Positions 31,820 through 42,776 of a stretch of 64,000 nucleotides of DNA are shown here, in pieces. The translations under genes and the position numbers were made by a program. Positions within the stretch are counted from its first letter, which is position 1. The number at the start of each line of letters is the position of its first letter. The stretch covers positions 57,501-121,500 of the forward strand of contig CANXME010002472.1 in NCBI GenBank assembly GCA_948144175.1. The letters run 5' to 3'. The notes under the pieces are model-generated. The model saw only the letters and a program-made list of their open reading frames with translations, was not told the DNA's origin and did no database searches. This stretch comes from Closterium sp. NIES-65 (Eukaryota > Streptophyta > Zygnematophyceae > Desmidiales > Closteriaceae).

Positions 31820-34800
31820 TTAAATGACTTTTTTATTTAAAAGAAAAGTATCTCCAGATATAATAGTATGACCAATTTCTATTCCTAAGCAACGTAGTTC
31901 TCTAATAAGTAAACGGAAACTATCTGGGGGATCCATGGGTTTCGGAATAGGTTCTTTAGCTACAATCGCTCCAAGAACTTTAGAACGTCCTACGACATGG
32001 TCCGATTTAATTGTTAACATTTCTTGTAACATATATGCTGCACCAAATCCTTCAAATGCCCAAACTTCCATTTCACCTATTCTTTGTCCCCCCCTGTTAG
32101 ATCTGCCTCGAAGAGGTTGTTGGGTCACTAAAGCATATGGACCACTAGCACGTGCATGGATTTTTTCATCTACTTGATGAATAAGTTTCATAATATAAGG
32201 TTTGCCGACTGTAATTGGCTGATCGAAAATTTCACCTGTCCTTCCATCAAATAAACAACTTTTCCCAGGACTATTCGGTTCAAATAACCATGGATAACCA
32301 CTTTTTTCTCTTGCATGATATAGTTCAGAAAAAACCAATTTGCGTGATGCTTCTCGTTCATATCGTTCATCAAAAGGTGTGATGCGATAATGTTTATTTA
32401 ACCAACTGCCAGCCAAACCTAAAAGACACTCAAAAAGTTGACCTACATTCATTCTTGATGGCACTCCAAGTGGACTCAAAACCATATCAATAGGAGTACC
32501 ATCTTGCATATATGGCATATCTTGTTGAGGAAGGATCCGAGATACAACACCTTTGTTCCCATGTCTACCTGCTATTTTATCACCTACTTGAATTTTTCTT
32601 TTTTGTAAAACATATACATGTATACTAGCTGTAAAATTACTTTGTTGTTCAACCCATCTTACATCTATAACTCTTCCTACACCACCTTGAGGTAATTTTA
32701 AACAGCTTTCTCGAGTAGTAATTGCTTGAACACCAAAGATAGCCTGTAATAATTTTCCTTCAGGTGAACGTAGAAGATGTTCTGATTCCAATGGAGCCAG
32801 CTTACCTACCAATACATCTCCTGCTTCTACCCAGGAACCTATCGAAACTATGCCACGAGAATCTAAATGACGTAAAAGATGTTTATCTAAATGCGGAATA
32901 TCCCTAGTAAGTATTTCAACACCTTCACTAGTTTCTTGTACTGATATTTCATGTTTCTCTATATGTATAGACGTATACACATCTTCATGTACCAAGCGAT
33001 CACTTATTAACACTGCATCTTCAAAATTGTATCCCTCCCATGGCATATAGGCAACTAATACATTTTTTCCCAATGCCAATTCTCCACCTACTGTAGCTGC
33101 TCCATCTGCTAAGAGTTGTCCTTGTCTAACAGATGCTCCCATAGTAACTACTGGTTTTTGATGAATACAAGTTCCATTATTAGATCTTTCATATGTAATA
33201 AGTTTACTACTAATTTCTTCTTTATTTTTATTTATTAAAAGAATATTTTTACCATCTACATATTGAATATGAGCATCTTCCAACGAAGTCAGAACGGTTC
33301 CAGAGTCTAATGCCACATGAGATTCAATTCCTGTTCCTACTATGGGTTTTTCAGGTTGTATTAAGGGAACTGCTTGACGTTGCATACTAGATCCCATAAG
33401 AGTACGAGTAGCATCATTATGTTCTAGAAAAGGGATTAATGATGCTCCTATAGCAAAATATTGTATAGGCAATATACTTCGCAGATTGATTTGATCCCAT
33501 GATGTGCTACTAAATTCTTGTTGATATTGAATCGAAGTAGCTCTTTCCTGCCATATCTGACCTATTGCAAGACGATTGTTAGTACCAATCTTCATACGTT
33601 CGTCTATTCCTGCAGTAACATAGACTGTGTGTTGCTGGTTTAAAGGTCCACAAATTTTATGTAAAGGATTCTCTATAATTCCTTGGTAATTAACGCGTGC
33701 ACAAGTTGAAAGAGATGGAATAACTCCTGCATTCATACCTTCAGATGTCTCAATAGTACAAATTCTTCCGTAATGACTTGGATGAATATCTCTGGTACGA
33801 AAACTAGCAGTTCTTCTAGTTAAACCACCTGGCCCTAAAAGACTTAATTTCCTTTTATGCGCCATTTCAGCTAATGGGTTAGTTTGATCCAAAAATTGGA
33901 TTAATTCATGAGAACCAAAAAATTGATTAAACATGTGAGTAAAGGGATGAGAAGCTATGAGACTTCTAGGAGACACTACACGTTTTGAGGAAGCTGTTCT
34001 TCGCATAGCACGTTTTACTTGTGCTTGTAGATCAAGGATCGATACTCGTAAATGTTTACGTAGCATATCTGCTACAGAATTAACATGCTTGTTTTTTAAA
34101 TGATCGATATCGTCAATATGATCCATTCCTGAACTAACTTTCACAAGTAGATCAGCTGCTGCAATTAAATCTTGAGGTAATAAAAATTGGTTATCTTCAG
34201 GAATAAATATATTCAATCTTTTGTTAATATTGAAGCGTCCTACAGATCCTAGTTGATAAATATTAGCACACCATTGTTGTATTTGTTCTGATATAATTAA
34301 TGGATTGGGTTTAGGTTTAGATTTTTTAGGTCCTGGAAGTTGTTTATATAAATAGAGTAATTCTAGTTCTCTTTCTCTTTTATGTTTCAATGCATCTAAT
34401 AATTCTTCTAACCTTTTAGTACGAGACTGTAACCAATCAGGAATATCCTGAATTTCTAATCCTAAAGCAACTAAAAGCAAAACGAGTGTAACTCTATGTC
34501 TATTATTAACACGGACTGATATTCGACCTTTTTTGTCCATTTCTAGTCTTAATCTTTTGTCTGCATCTAAACATAGAATCGTTGCTGTATACATTCCATC
34601 TCTATTAAGAGTATAATAAATACCTGGATTTCTGAGTATTTGATTGACAATTGTCCAAGATACACCATTAATTACAAAGGTACCACGAGGAGTCATCAAA
34701 GGAATACTTCCAAGGCATACAGTTTGAATTCGAGTATAACCATCTTTTAGATGAGTAAGTTGTACTGGTACATAAAGATCTGACGCATAGGTAGTAGATT

Positions 34801-35017
34801 TATAAACTGCTTCCCTTTCAGTTGAGCTAGGTTCACTTAAAAGATACTTATCAGCGAGTAATTTAAATTCAATGTCTTTAGCAGAATCTTTTATAATTGG
34901 AAATTTATTTAATTCTTCAAAAAGAAAATTTTCTAAAAAACGACGAAAACTTTCTATTTGAATTTGCAGGAAATCTGGCAAGACAAACATGTTCATATTC
35001 CTATCTAAATTATACAT
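31820..35017 (-). CDS. rpoB: Plastid RNA polymerase beta subunit
   Basis: Catalytic beta subunit of the plastid-encoded polymerase. 1065 residues, normal length. Conserved segments: FVINGVSWTIVNQILRNPG, LSLLGPGGLTRRTASFRTRD with HPSHYGRICTIETSEG (rifampicin-region core), and GDKIAGRHGNKGVVS at about residue 812, then the C-terminal RGRSNRGGQRIGEMEVWA. First gene of rpoB-rpoC1-rpoC2; the rpoC1 start follows after 200 bases. It is divergent from trnC, 399 bases away. A second ATG eight codons downstream is possible. Confidence 0.98.
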   Translation of the reverse strand: MYNLDRNMNMFVLPDFLQIQIESFRRFLENFLFEELNKFPIIKDSAKDIEFKLLADKYLLSEPSSTEREAVYKSTTYASDLYVPVQLTHLKDGYTRIQTVCLGSIPLMTPRGTFVINGVSWTIVNQILRNPGIYYTLNRDGMYTATILCLDADKRLRLEMDKKGRISVRVNNRHRVTLVLLLVALGLEIQDIPDWLQSRTKRLEELLDALKHKRERELELLYLYKQLPGPKKSKPKPNPLIISEQIQQWCANIYQLGSVGRFNINKRLNIFIPEDNQFLLPQDLIAAADLLVKVSSGMDHIDDIDHLKNKHVNSVADMLRKHLRVSILDLQAQVKRAMRRTASSKRVVSPRSLIASHPFTHMFNQFFGSHELIQFLDQTNPLAEMAHKRKLSLLGPGGLTRRTASFRTRDIHPSHYGRICTIETSEGMNAGVIPSLSTCARVNYQGIIENPLHKICGPLNQQHTVYVTAGIDERMKIGTNNRLAIGQIWQERATSIQYQQEFSSTSWDQINLRSILPIQYFAIGASLIPFLEHNDATRTLMGSSMQRQAVPLIQPEKPIVGTGIESHVALDSGTVLTSLEDAHIQYVDGKNILLINKNKEEISSKLITYERSNNGTCIHQKPVVTMGASVRQGQLLADGAATVGGELALGKNVLVAYMPWEGYNFEDAVLISDRLVHEDVYTSIHIEKHEISVQETSEGVEILTRDIPHLDKHLLRHLDSRGIVSIGSWVEAGDVLVGKLAPLESEHLLRSPEGKLLQAIFGVQAITTRESCLKLPQGGVGRVIDVRWVEQQSNFTASIHVYVLQKRKIQVGDKIAGRHGNKGVVSRILPQQDMPYMQDGTPIDMVLSPLGVPSRMNVGQLFECLLGLAGSWLNKHYRITPFDERYEREASRKLVFSELYHAREKSGYPWLFEPNSPGKSCLFDGRTGEIFDQPITVGKPYIMKLIHQVDEKIHARASGPYALVTQQPLRGRSNRGGQRIGEMEVWAFEGFGAAYMLQEMLTIKSDHVVGRSKVLGAIVAKEPIPKPMDPPDSFRLLIRELRCLGIEIGHTIISGDTFLLNKKVI

Positions 35018-35416
35018 TCTATTTCCTCAGTCTTATTATTAGTGCTCCCCATATAGAAATTAGTATCAGGATTTCGAGAAAAAGAATGGATGATAGAAGA
35101 AATTTATTTGAAAAGATCTAAATGAATAGTTCCAAATACTACTCGAATCCTGGCAGTCCATAGGAACTACGGAATAGTTTGTTAAATAAAAAAAGCAGAA
35201 TGCTTTAAAAGAAAAGCCTTATTCATAAGGATTGTCTTTTAAACATATGGAATAGATTCATTTCCTTTATCCAAAATAGCAAGAAAATACTACAACCTAT
35301 ATAGACAACCACAAAATAACCAATTGACTGGACTTCTCAAAACTGATATCATAGAAATACATCTATGCTATATACTTAACCAGATCTTCATGCAATATTC
35401 TTTAGAAACATATTGA
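35018..35416. other. rpoB-trnC divergent spacer
   Basis: 399 bases (mirror 35638-36036). It contains an imperfect inverted repeat near 35188-35220 (AGCAGAATGCTTTAAAAGAAAAG), a possible trnC promoter, and the rpoB leader. petN, common next to trnC in land plants, is not here. Confidence 0.5.
35324..35352 (+). promoter_or_regulatory. Possible trnC promoter
   Basis: TTGACT (35324-35329), a 17-base spacer and TATCAT (35347-35352), 64 bases before trnC. Mirror at 35702-35730. Confidence 0.4.
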
Positions 35417-35487
35417 GGCGACATGGCCAAGTGGTAAGGCAGTGGATTGCAAATCCTCGACCCCCAGTTCGAATCTGGGTGTCGCCT
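35417..35487 (+). tRNA. trnC-GCA: tRNA-Cys(GCA), left copy
   Basis: 71 bases starting GGCGACATGGCCAAGTGG. The anticodon loop TTGCAAA gives GCA; the T arm is CCCAGTTCGAATCTGGG; the 3' end is TGTCGCCT. It is the last gene before the palindrome axis, which lies 40 bases after its end. Confidence 0.97.
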
Positions 35488-35566
35488 AAAAAAAAGATGC
35501 AAAAGAATATATGGAATCCAAATGGGTTCGATTTGGATTCCATATATTCTTTTGCATCTTTTTTTT
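35488..35566. other. Palindrome centre: hairpin downstream of both trnC copies
   Basis: The innermost part of the giant inverted repeat. The 36 bases on each side (35488-35523 and 35531-35566) are perfect complements; the centre GGGTTCG (35524-35530) is not self-complementary. Read from either trnC it looks like a terminator: a stem after the tRNA with an A/T tract. Confidence 0.9.
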
Positions 35567-35637
35567 AGGCGACACCCAGATTCGAACTGGGGGTCGAGGA
35601 TTTGCAATCCACTGCCTTACCACTTGGCCATGTCGCC
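35567..35637 (-). tRNA. trnC-GCA: tRNA-Cys(GCA), right copy
   Basis: Exact mirror of 35417-35487, tail-to-tail with it and 79 bases away. Anticodon GCA. Confidence 0.96.
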
Positions 35638-36036
35638 TCAATATGTTTCTAAAGAATATTGCATGAAGATCTGGTTAAGTATATAGCATAGATGTATTTC
35701 TATGATATCAGTTTTGAGAAGTCCAGTCAATTGGTTATTTTGTGGTTGTCTATATAGGTTGTAGTATTTTCTTGCTATTTTGGATAAAGGAAATGAATCT
35801 ATTCCATATGTTTAAAAGACAATCCTTATGAATAAGGCTTTTCTTTTAAAGCATTCTGCTTTTTTTATTTAACAAACTATTCCGTAGTTCCTATGGACTG
35901 CCAGGATTCGAGTAGTATTTGGAACTATTCATTTAGATCTTTTCAAATAAATTTCTTCTATCATCCATTCTTTTTCTCGAAATCCTGATACTAATTTCTA
36001 TATGGGGAGCACTAATAATAAGACTGAGGAAATAGA

Positions 36037-39000
36037 ATGTATAATTTAGATAGGAATATGAACATGTTTGTCTTGCCAGATTTCCTGCAAATTCAAATAG
36101 AAAGTTTTCGTCGTTTTTTAGAAAATTTTCTTTTTGAAGAATTAAATAAATTTCCAATTATAAAAGATTCTGCTAAAGACATTGAATTTAAATTACTCGC
36201 TGATAAGTATCTTTTAAGTGAACCTAGCTCAACTGAAAGGGAAGCAGTTTATAAATCTACTACCTATGCGTCAGATCTTTATGTACCAGTACAACTTACT
36301 CATCTAAAAGATGGTTATACTCGAATTCAAACTGTATGCCTTGGAAGTATTCCTTTGATGACTCCTCGTGGTACCTTTGTAATTAATGGTGTATCTTGGA
36401 CAATTGTCAATCAAATACTCAGAAATCCAGGTATTTATTATACTCTTAATAGAGATGGAATGTATACAGCAACGATTCTATGTTTAGATGCAGACAAAAG
36501 ATTAAGACTAGAAATGGACAAAAAAGGTCGAATATCAGTCCGTGTTAATAATAGACATAGAGTTACACTCGTTTTGCTTTTAGTTGCTTTAGGATTAGAA
36601 ATTCAGGATATTCCTGATTGGTTACAGTCTCGTACTAAAAGGTTAGAAGAATTATTAGATGCATTGAAACATAAAAGAGAAAGAGAACTAGAATTACTCT
36701 ATTTATATAAACAACTTCCAGGACCTAAAAAATCTAAACCTAAACCCAATCCATTAATTATATCAGAACAAATACAACAATGGTGTGCTAATATTTATCA
36801 ACTAGGATCTGTAGGACGCTTCAATATTAACAAAAGATTGAATATATTTATTCCTGAAGATAACCAATTTTTATTACCTCAAGATTTAATTGCAGCAGCT
36901 GATCTACTTGTGAAAGTTAGTTCAGGAATGGATCATATTGACGATATCGATCATTTAAAAAACAAGCATGTTAATTCTGTAGCAGATATGCTACGTAAAC
37001 ATTTACGAGTATCGATCCTTGATCTACAAGCACAAGTAAAACGTGCTATGCGAAGAACAGCTTCCTCAAAACGTGTAGTGTCTCCTAGAAGTCTCATAGC
37101 TTCTCATCCCTTTACTCACATGTTTAATCAATTTTTTGGTTCTCATGAATTAATCCAATTTTTGGATCAAACTAACCCATTAGCTGAAATGGCGCATAAA
37201 AGGAAATTAAGTCTTTTAGGGCCAGGTGGTTTAACTAGAAGAACTGCTAGTTTTCGTACCAGAGATATTCATCCAAGTCATTACGGAAGAATTTGTACTA
37301 TTGAGACATCTGAAGGTATGAATGCAGGAGTTATTCCATCTCTTTCAACTTGTGCACGCGTTAATTACCAAGGAATTATAGAGAATCCTTTACATAAAAT
37401 TTGTGGACCTTTAAACCAGCAACACACAGTCTATGTTACTGCAGGAATAGACGAACGTATGAAGATTGGTACTAACAATCGTCTTGCAATAGGTCAGATA
37501 TGGCAGGAAAGAGCTACTTCGATTCAATATCAACAAGAATTTAGTAGCACATCATGGGATCAAATCAATCTGCGAAGTATATTGCCTATACAATATTTTG
37601 CTATAGGAGCATCATTAATCCCTTTTCTAGAACATAATGATGCTACTCGTACTCTTATGGGATCTAGTATGCAACGTCAAGCAGTTCCCTTAATACAACC
37701 TGAAAAACCCATAGTAGGAACAGGAATTGAATCTCATGTGGCATTAGACTCTGGAACCGTTCTGACTTCGTTGGAAGATGCTCATATTCAATATGTAGAT
37801 GGTAAAAATATTCTTTTAATAAATAAAAATAAAGAAGAAATTAGTAGTAAACTTATTACATATGAAAGATCTAATAATGGAACTTGTATTCATCAAAAAC
37901 CAGTAGTTACTATGGGAGCATCTGTTAGACAAGGACAACTCTTAGCAGATGGAGCAGCTACAGTAGGTGGAGAATTGGCATTGGGAAAAAATGTATTAGT
38001 TGCCTATATGCCATGGGAGGGATACAATTTTGAAGATGCAGTGTTAATAAGTGATCGCTTGGTACATGAAGATGTGTATACGTCTATACATATAGAGAAA
38101 CATGAAATATCAGTACAAGAAACTAGTGAAGGTGTTGAAATACTTACTAGGGATATTCCGCATTTAGATAAACATCTTTTACGTCATTTAGATTCTCGTG
38201 GCATAGTTTCGATAGGTTCCTGGGTAGAAGCAGGAGATGTATTGGTAGGTAAGCTGGCTCCATTGGAATCAGAACATCTTCTACGTTCACCTGAAGGAAA
38301 ATTATTACAGGCTATCTTTGGTGTTCAAGCAATTACTACTCGAGAAAGCTGTTTAAAATTACCTCAAGGTGGTGTAGGAAGAGTTATAGATGTAAGATGG
38401 GTTGAACAACAAAGTAATTTTACAGCTAGTATACATGTATATGTTTTACAAAAAAGAAAAATTCAAGTAGGTGATAAAATAGCAGGTAGACATGGGAACA
38501 AAGGTGTTGTATCTCGGATCCTTCCTCAACAAGATATGCCATATATGCAAGATGGTACTCCTATTGATATGGTTTTGAGTCCACTTGGAGTGCCATCAAG
38601 AATGAATGTAGGTCAACTTTTTGAGTGTCTTTTAGGTTTGGCTGGCAGTTGGTTAAATAAACATTATCGCATCACACCTTTTGATGAACGATATGAACGA
38701 GAAGCATCACGCAAATTGGTTTTTTCTGAACTATATCATGCAAGAGAAAAAAGTGGTTATCCATGGTTATTTGAACCGAATAGTCCTGGGAAAAGTTGTT
38801 TATTTGATGGAAGGACAGGTGAAATTTTCGATCAGCCAATTACAGTCGGCAAACCTTATATTATGAAACTTATTCATCAAGTAGATGAAAAAATCCATGC
38901 ACGTGCTAGTGGTCCATATGCTTTAGTGACCCAACAACCTCTTCGAGGCAGATCTAACAGGGGGGGACAAAGAATAGGTGAAATGGAAGTTTGGGCATTT

Positions 39001-39234
39001 GAAGGATTTGGTGCAGCATATATGTTACAAGAAATGTTAACAATTAAATCGGACCATGTCGTAGGACGTTCTAAAGTTCTTGGAGCGATTGTAGCTAAAG
39101 AACCTATTCCGAAACCCATGGATCCCCCAGATAGTTTCCGTTTACTTATTAGAGAACTACGTTGCTTAGGAATAGAAATTGGTCATACTATTATATCTGG
39201 AGATACTTTTCTTTTAAATAAAAAAGTCATTTAA
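36037..39234 (+). CDS. rpoB: Plastid RNA polymerase beta subunit, right copy
   Basis: Identical 1065-residue mirror of 31820-35017, here on the plus strand and running away from the axis. The frame is intact, with the GDKIAGRHGNKGVVS catalytic segment near 38469-38513. If both arms are real, every core polymerase gene is present twice. Function is described at the left copy. Confidence 0.97.
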   Translation: MYNLDRNMNMFVLPDFLQIQIESFRRFLENFLFEELNKFPIIKDSAKDIEFKLLADKYLLSEPSSTEREAVYKSTTYASDLYVPVQLTHLKDGYTRIQTVCLGSIPLMTPRGTFVINGVSWTIVNQILRNPGIYYTLNRDGMYTATILCLDADKRLRLEMDKKGRISVRVNNRHRVTLVLLLVALGLEIQDIPDWLQSRTKRLEELLDALKHKRERELELLYLYKQLPGPKKSKPKPNPLIISEQIQQWCANIYQLGSVGRFNINKRLNIFIPEDNQFLLPQDLIAAADLLVKVSSGMDHIDDIDHLKNKHVNSVADMLRKHLRVSILDLQAQVKRAMRRTASSKRVVSPRSLIASHPFTHMFNQFFGSHELIQFLDQTNPLAEMAHKRKLSLLGPGGLTRRTASFRTRDIHPSHYGRICTIETSEGMNAGVIPSLSTCARVNYQGIIENPLHKICGPLNQQHTVYVTAGIDERMKIGTNNRLAIGQIWQERATSIQYQQEFSSTSWDQINLRSILPIQYFAIGASLIPFLEHNDATRTLMGSSMQRQAVPLIQPEKPIVGTGIESHVALDSGTVLTSLEDAHIQYVDGKNILLINKNKEEISSKLITYERSNNGTCIHQKPVVTMGASVRQGQLLADGAATVGGELALGKNVLVAYMPWEGYNFEDAVLISDRLVHEDVYTSIHIEKHEISVQETSEGVEILTRDIPHLDKHLLRHLDSRGIVSIGSWVEAGDVLVGKLAPLESEHLLRSPEGKLLQAIFGVQAITTRESCLKLPQGGVGRVIDVRWVEQQSNFTASIHVYVLQKRKIQVGDKIAGRHGNKGVVSRILPQQDMPYMQDGTPIDMVLSPLGVPSRMNVGQLFECLLGLAGSWLNKHYRITPFDERYEREASRKLVFSELYHAREKSGYPWLFEPNSPGKSCLFDGRTGEIFDQPITVGKPYIMKLIHQVDEKIHARASGPYALVTQQPLRGRSNRGGQRIGEMEVWAFEGFGAAYMLQEMLTIKSDHVVGRSKVLGAIVAKEPIPKPMDPPDSFRLLIRELRCLGIEIGHTIISGDTFLLNKKVI

Positions 39235-39434
39235 ATAGAGTGTTAATATAATCATTGAAAAATTTTTTTGCTTTTACGCTAATTCTTGCTAACTTTAACT
39301 AGTGAATATCTTTATATAGTTTCTTAAAATTCCTGTGAATTCTATAGTTAGCATATGAAACATTCACTTGTTCCAATGCAATTTCATACAAATCAGTTCA
39401 AAGTTATTTTTTTTATGGTGTAGAGAATAGATTT

Positions 39435-42411
39435 ATGGTTCATTCAGATACTTATCAATATCTTCGTATAGGATTAGCTTCTCCGGAACAAATTCGTAGT
39501 TGGGCGGAAAGAGTTTTGCCTAATGGAGAAGTAGTAGGACGCGTGAGTAAACCTCATACTATACATTATAAAACTCACAAGCCTGAGAGAGATGGTTTAT
39601 TTTGTGAACGTATATTTGGCCCCACAAAAACTGGAGTTTGTGCATGTGGTAAATATCAAGGTATGGCTAATGATACAGATCATCCAGGCTTTTGTGAACA
39701 ATGTGGTGTTGAATTAACTGAATCTCGAGTACGTAGACATAGAATGGGGTATATTCAACTAGCATCTCCAGTAACTCATGTATGGTATTTAAAAAACCGT
39801 CCTAGTTATATTGCACATTTATTAGAAATGTCTCTAAAGGATGTAGAAAGTTTAGTGTATTGCGATGTGTGACTTGAAAAAGTAACTACGTGTATGTAGA
39901 AAAGATAAACTCTACCACTTTCTAATATTTAGAAAAAGTGTCTCTAGATTCGATAAGATAAAAAAAAATATTTAAAACTCGAATAGGAATAGTGAGATTT
40001 TTAACAAAAACTTACTTGGAGAATAATCTATCTATGGCTTCTAATTTATCATTTTTCATGGCTCCGTAAACACATCAATATCGAATTTATGATAACAAGG
40101 GTGGTTTCCTCAAACAAAATACATCGAATATTTTGTTATGACATAAATACAACCATCGGAGTAAAGAAGATGCCTAAAGATAGGTCTTTATATCACGTTT
40201 GATTACAGACAAGATAAAACCGGTGTTCCAAAGAAATTTTTTCTTTTTTATGAATCGAATAGATTCTTTATCGTGTATAAAGATAACTCAAGACGCATAT
40301 TCATTGTTCCTAATTTTCTCTATTATTCATAGAATTTTTGGAATTCATTTATTGGCTGATTTGAGTTCTTGGTAACAGTTTCTTCTATTTGAATAATCGA
40401 ATAAAAAAAAATCTTCAAGACCACTTACTAGATCAGTTTTTTTCGAATGAAATTAGAATAACTATTTAGTAGAAAAGAAAAAATCTAGACTATATTTTTC
40501 AATTAGATCAAATAGACAGAATTCTTACATGAGCCGTATGATATAAAAACTTCAAGTACGGTTCTTAGGGGGGGAAGGAATCTACCAGCTAGATACTTGA
40601 TCTATCCCAATTCTTTTATTATTGGTCCTGGAACATATTCAAAACTTAGACTTTTGGGAACTCTAACACAAGGAGCTCATGAAATGACATATAAGCGTAT
40701 ACTAACACGAAAACGCTTATTAAAACGTAAATATCTATTACAACCTAAATATACCTCACAAGCAAATGATTCTACTACATTAGCCCATAAAATTCTATTG
40801 GCACGTGAGCGTTTATTACGATTAGCATATCAACCTATACTTGAACCTAGACTGAGTTGCAACAGATTTGATGTTCCTTGGCTAAGAGTTTTATGGCTAT
40901 TTCTTTCTCGATGGTACCGTGACTGTGAAAGTAGAGAAATTATTACTGGAGGATATGGCATTCAAAGAATGCTAATGAATTTAAATTTACAGAAAAAGTT
41001 AGTCAATCTACAAAAAAGATGGGAAAGATTAGTTGAACAAACTGAAAAAATGTGGCATCCAGCTTCTGGTAAGTATCAAACAACTAAGCACAGTGCTGAT
41101 ATTCAGAGAGAAAAAAGATTGATTATTAGATGTACTAAGATTGTGAGAGATCTGATACAATCAAGAATTCAACCAGAATGGATGGTACTTTCAGTATTAC
41201 CAGTATTACCTCCTGATTTAAGACCTATTGTTGAACTCAGAGAAGGTCAATTAATTACATCAGACTTAAACGAACTGTATCGCAAAGTTCTATTTAGAAA
41301 TGAAGAACTATTAATGTGGTTATCATATCAAGGTACTATTGTACTAGCCGGTTTGGTTGCACGTCTTCAAAGAGTCTCTTTACAGCGAGCTGTGGATGCT
41401 TTGTTAGCAAACGGAATGGGCTCATCGACTTTTAGAGATAACAATAAAAGAGTATACAAATCATTTTCATCTTTAATTAAAGGGAAAAAGGGAAGATTCC
41501 GAGAAAATTTGCTAGGTAAGCGTGTAGATTATTCTGGACGTTCAGTCATAGTAGTAGGTCCTTTATTAGCTTTGCATCAATGTGGTTTGCCTAGAGAAAT
41601 GGCCATAGAACTTTTTCAACCTTTTATGATTCGAGAGTTAATTGCTAGACAATTAGCTCCAAATCTACGAGCAGCAAAGAGTATGATTCAAAATAAGCAA
41701 CCAATTGTATGGAAAGTACTTCAAGCAGTTGTTGATAATCGTTTTATTGTTTTAAATAGAGCACCTACATTACATCGATTAGGAATACAAGCCTTCAAAC
41801 CTGTACTTGTGCGAGAACGTGCAATTCAGTTACATCCTTTAGTATGTGCTGGATTTAATGCGGATTTTGATGGTGATCAAATGGCAATTCATGTACCTTT
41901 GGCTTGGGAAGCTCAAGTCGAAGCTCGTATACTAATGTGGTCTCAAGCAAATCTTCTTTCTCCAGCTACAGGAAGAGCAGTTGCTGTACCCAGTCAAGAT
42001 ATGCTTCTTGGATTATATGTTTTAACTTTAGAAGGTGCTTTGGGGATATATGGTAGTAGAAAATTAGATAGCGAATATTCAGTAAAACAAAATTCTGGAT
42101 ATAGCACTCCTGTCTTTTATGATTATGATGATGTATTAACATTTTTGCATCAAACAAAAAATACGCCATTTTCATTTTTATGGTTACGATGGCAACCAAA
42201 TTATGTACCTGTCATTGCATCTCGCGAAGGACCTATTGAAATTCAATACGATTCTATGGGCCAAACGACAAGTATATATGAACATTCTCAAATACGTAGT
42301 AATCGAGAAGGCCTTACAGCTAGGTATATTTTGACTACTCTTGGACGTGTTATCTTTAATCAACAGATTCAACAAGCCATACAGGAACATATTGAATATA
42401 CTAGACGATAA
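39435..42411 (+). CDS. rpoC1: Plastid RNA polymerase beta' subunit, right copy, two exons
   Basis: Mirror of 28643-31619. Exon 1 is 39435-39866 and exon 2 is 40612-42411; the joined product is 743 residues. The catalytic NADFDGDQM segment lies near 41860-41886. Splice sites are the same as in the left copy. Confidence 0.96.
39867..40611 (+). other. rpoC1 group II intron, right copy
   Basis: Mirror of 30443-31187. GTGTGAC at the 5' end, domain V at 40531-40564, CCCAAT at the 3' end. Confidence 0.9.
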
Positions 42412-42776
42412 TTTTTTTACACCATTCATAAACAATTCAATCTTACAAAATAATCTTGAATACTATTGGACTCATCTACTAAACAACAAAACATTATCTG
42501 ACTTATATACTCCTGTTGAATATTCAATGATTGTCATTGCGATAATTGCACGATTTTGTGTTATTCACAATAAATAATTCAATGGTTATAGCTCATGCTT
42601 ACACCCCTTTCTTATGACTTAAATCATGAACTATGAATAATTAACAGGTTCTAAGTGAATTCATTCCATGATTATCATTGGTACCACAAGCATTCTTCAA
42701 ATGATATTGAGTTCCGTTTAACAAATTAACTCAAAGTGTCATTCTTTTTACTTATTCAATATGGAGGTACTTACTT

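Noticed and set aside
35368-35686. Two overlapping ORFs of 79 codons crossing the palindrome centre on opposite strands
   Set aside because: They are read-through of the trnC genes and the central hairpin; they differ from each other only at the 7-base loop and resemble no protein family.
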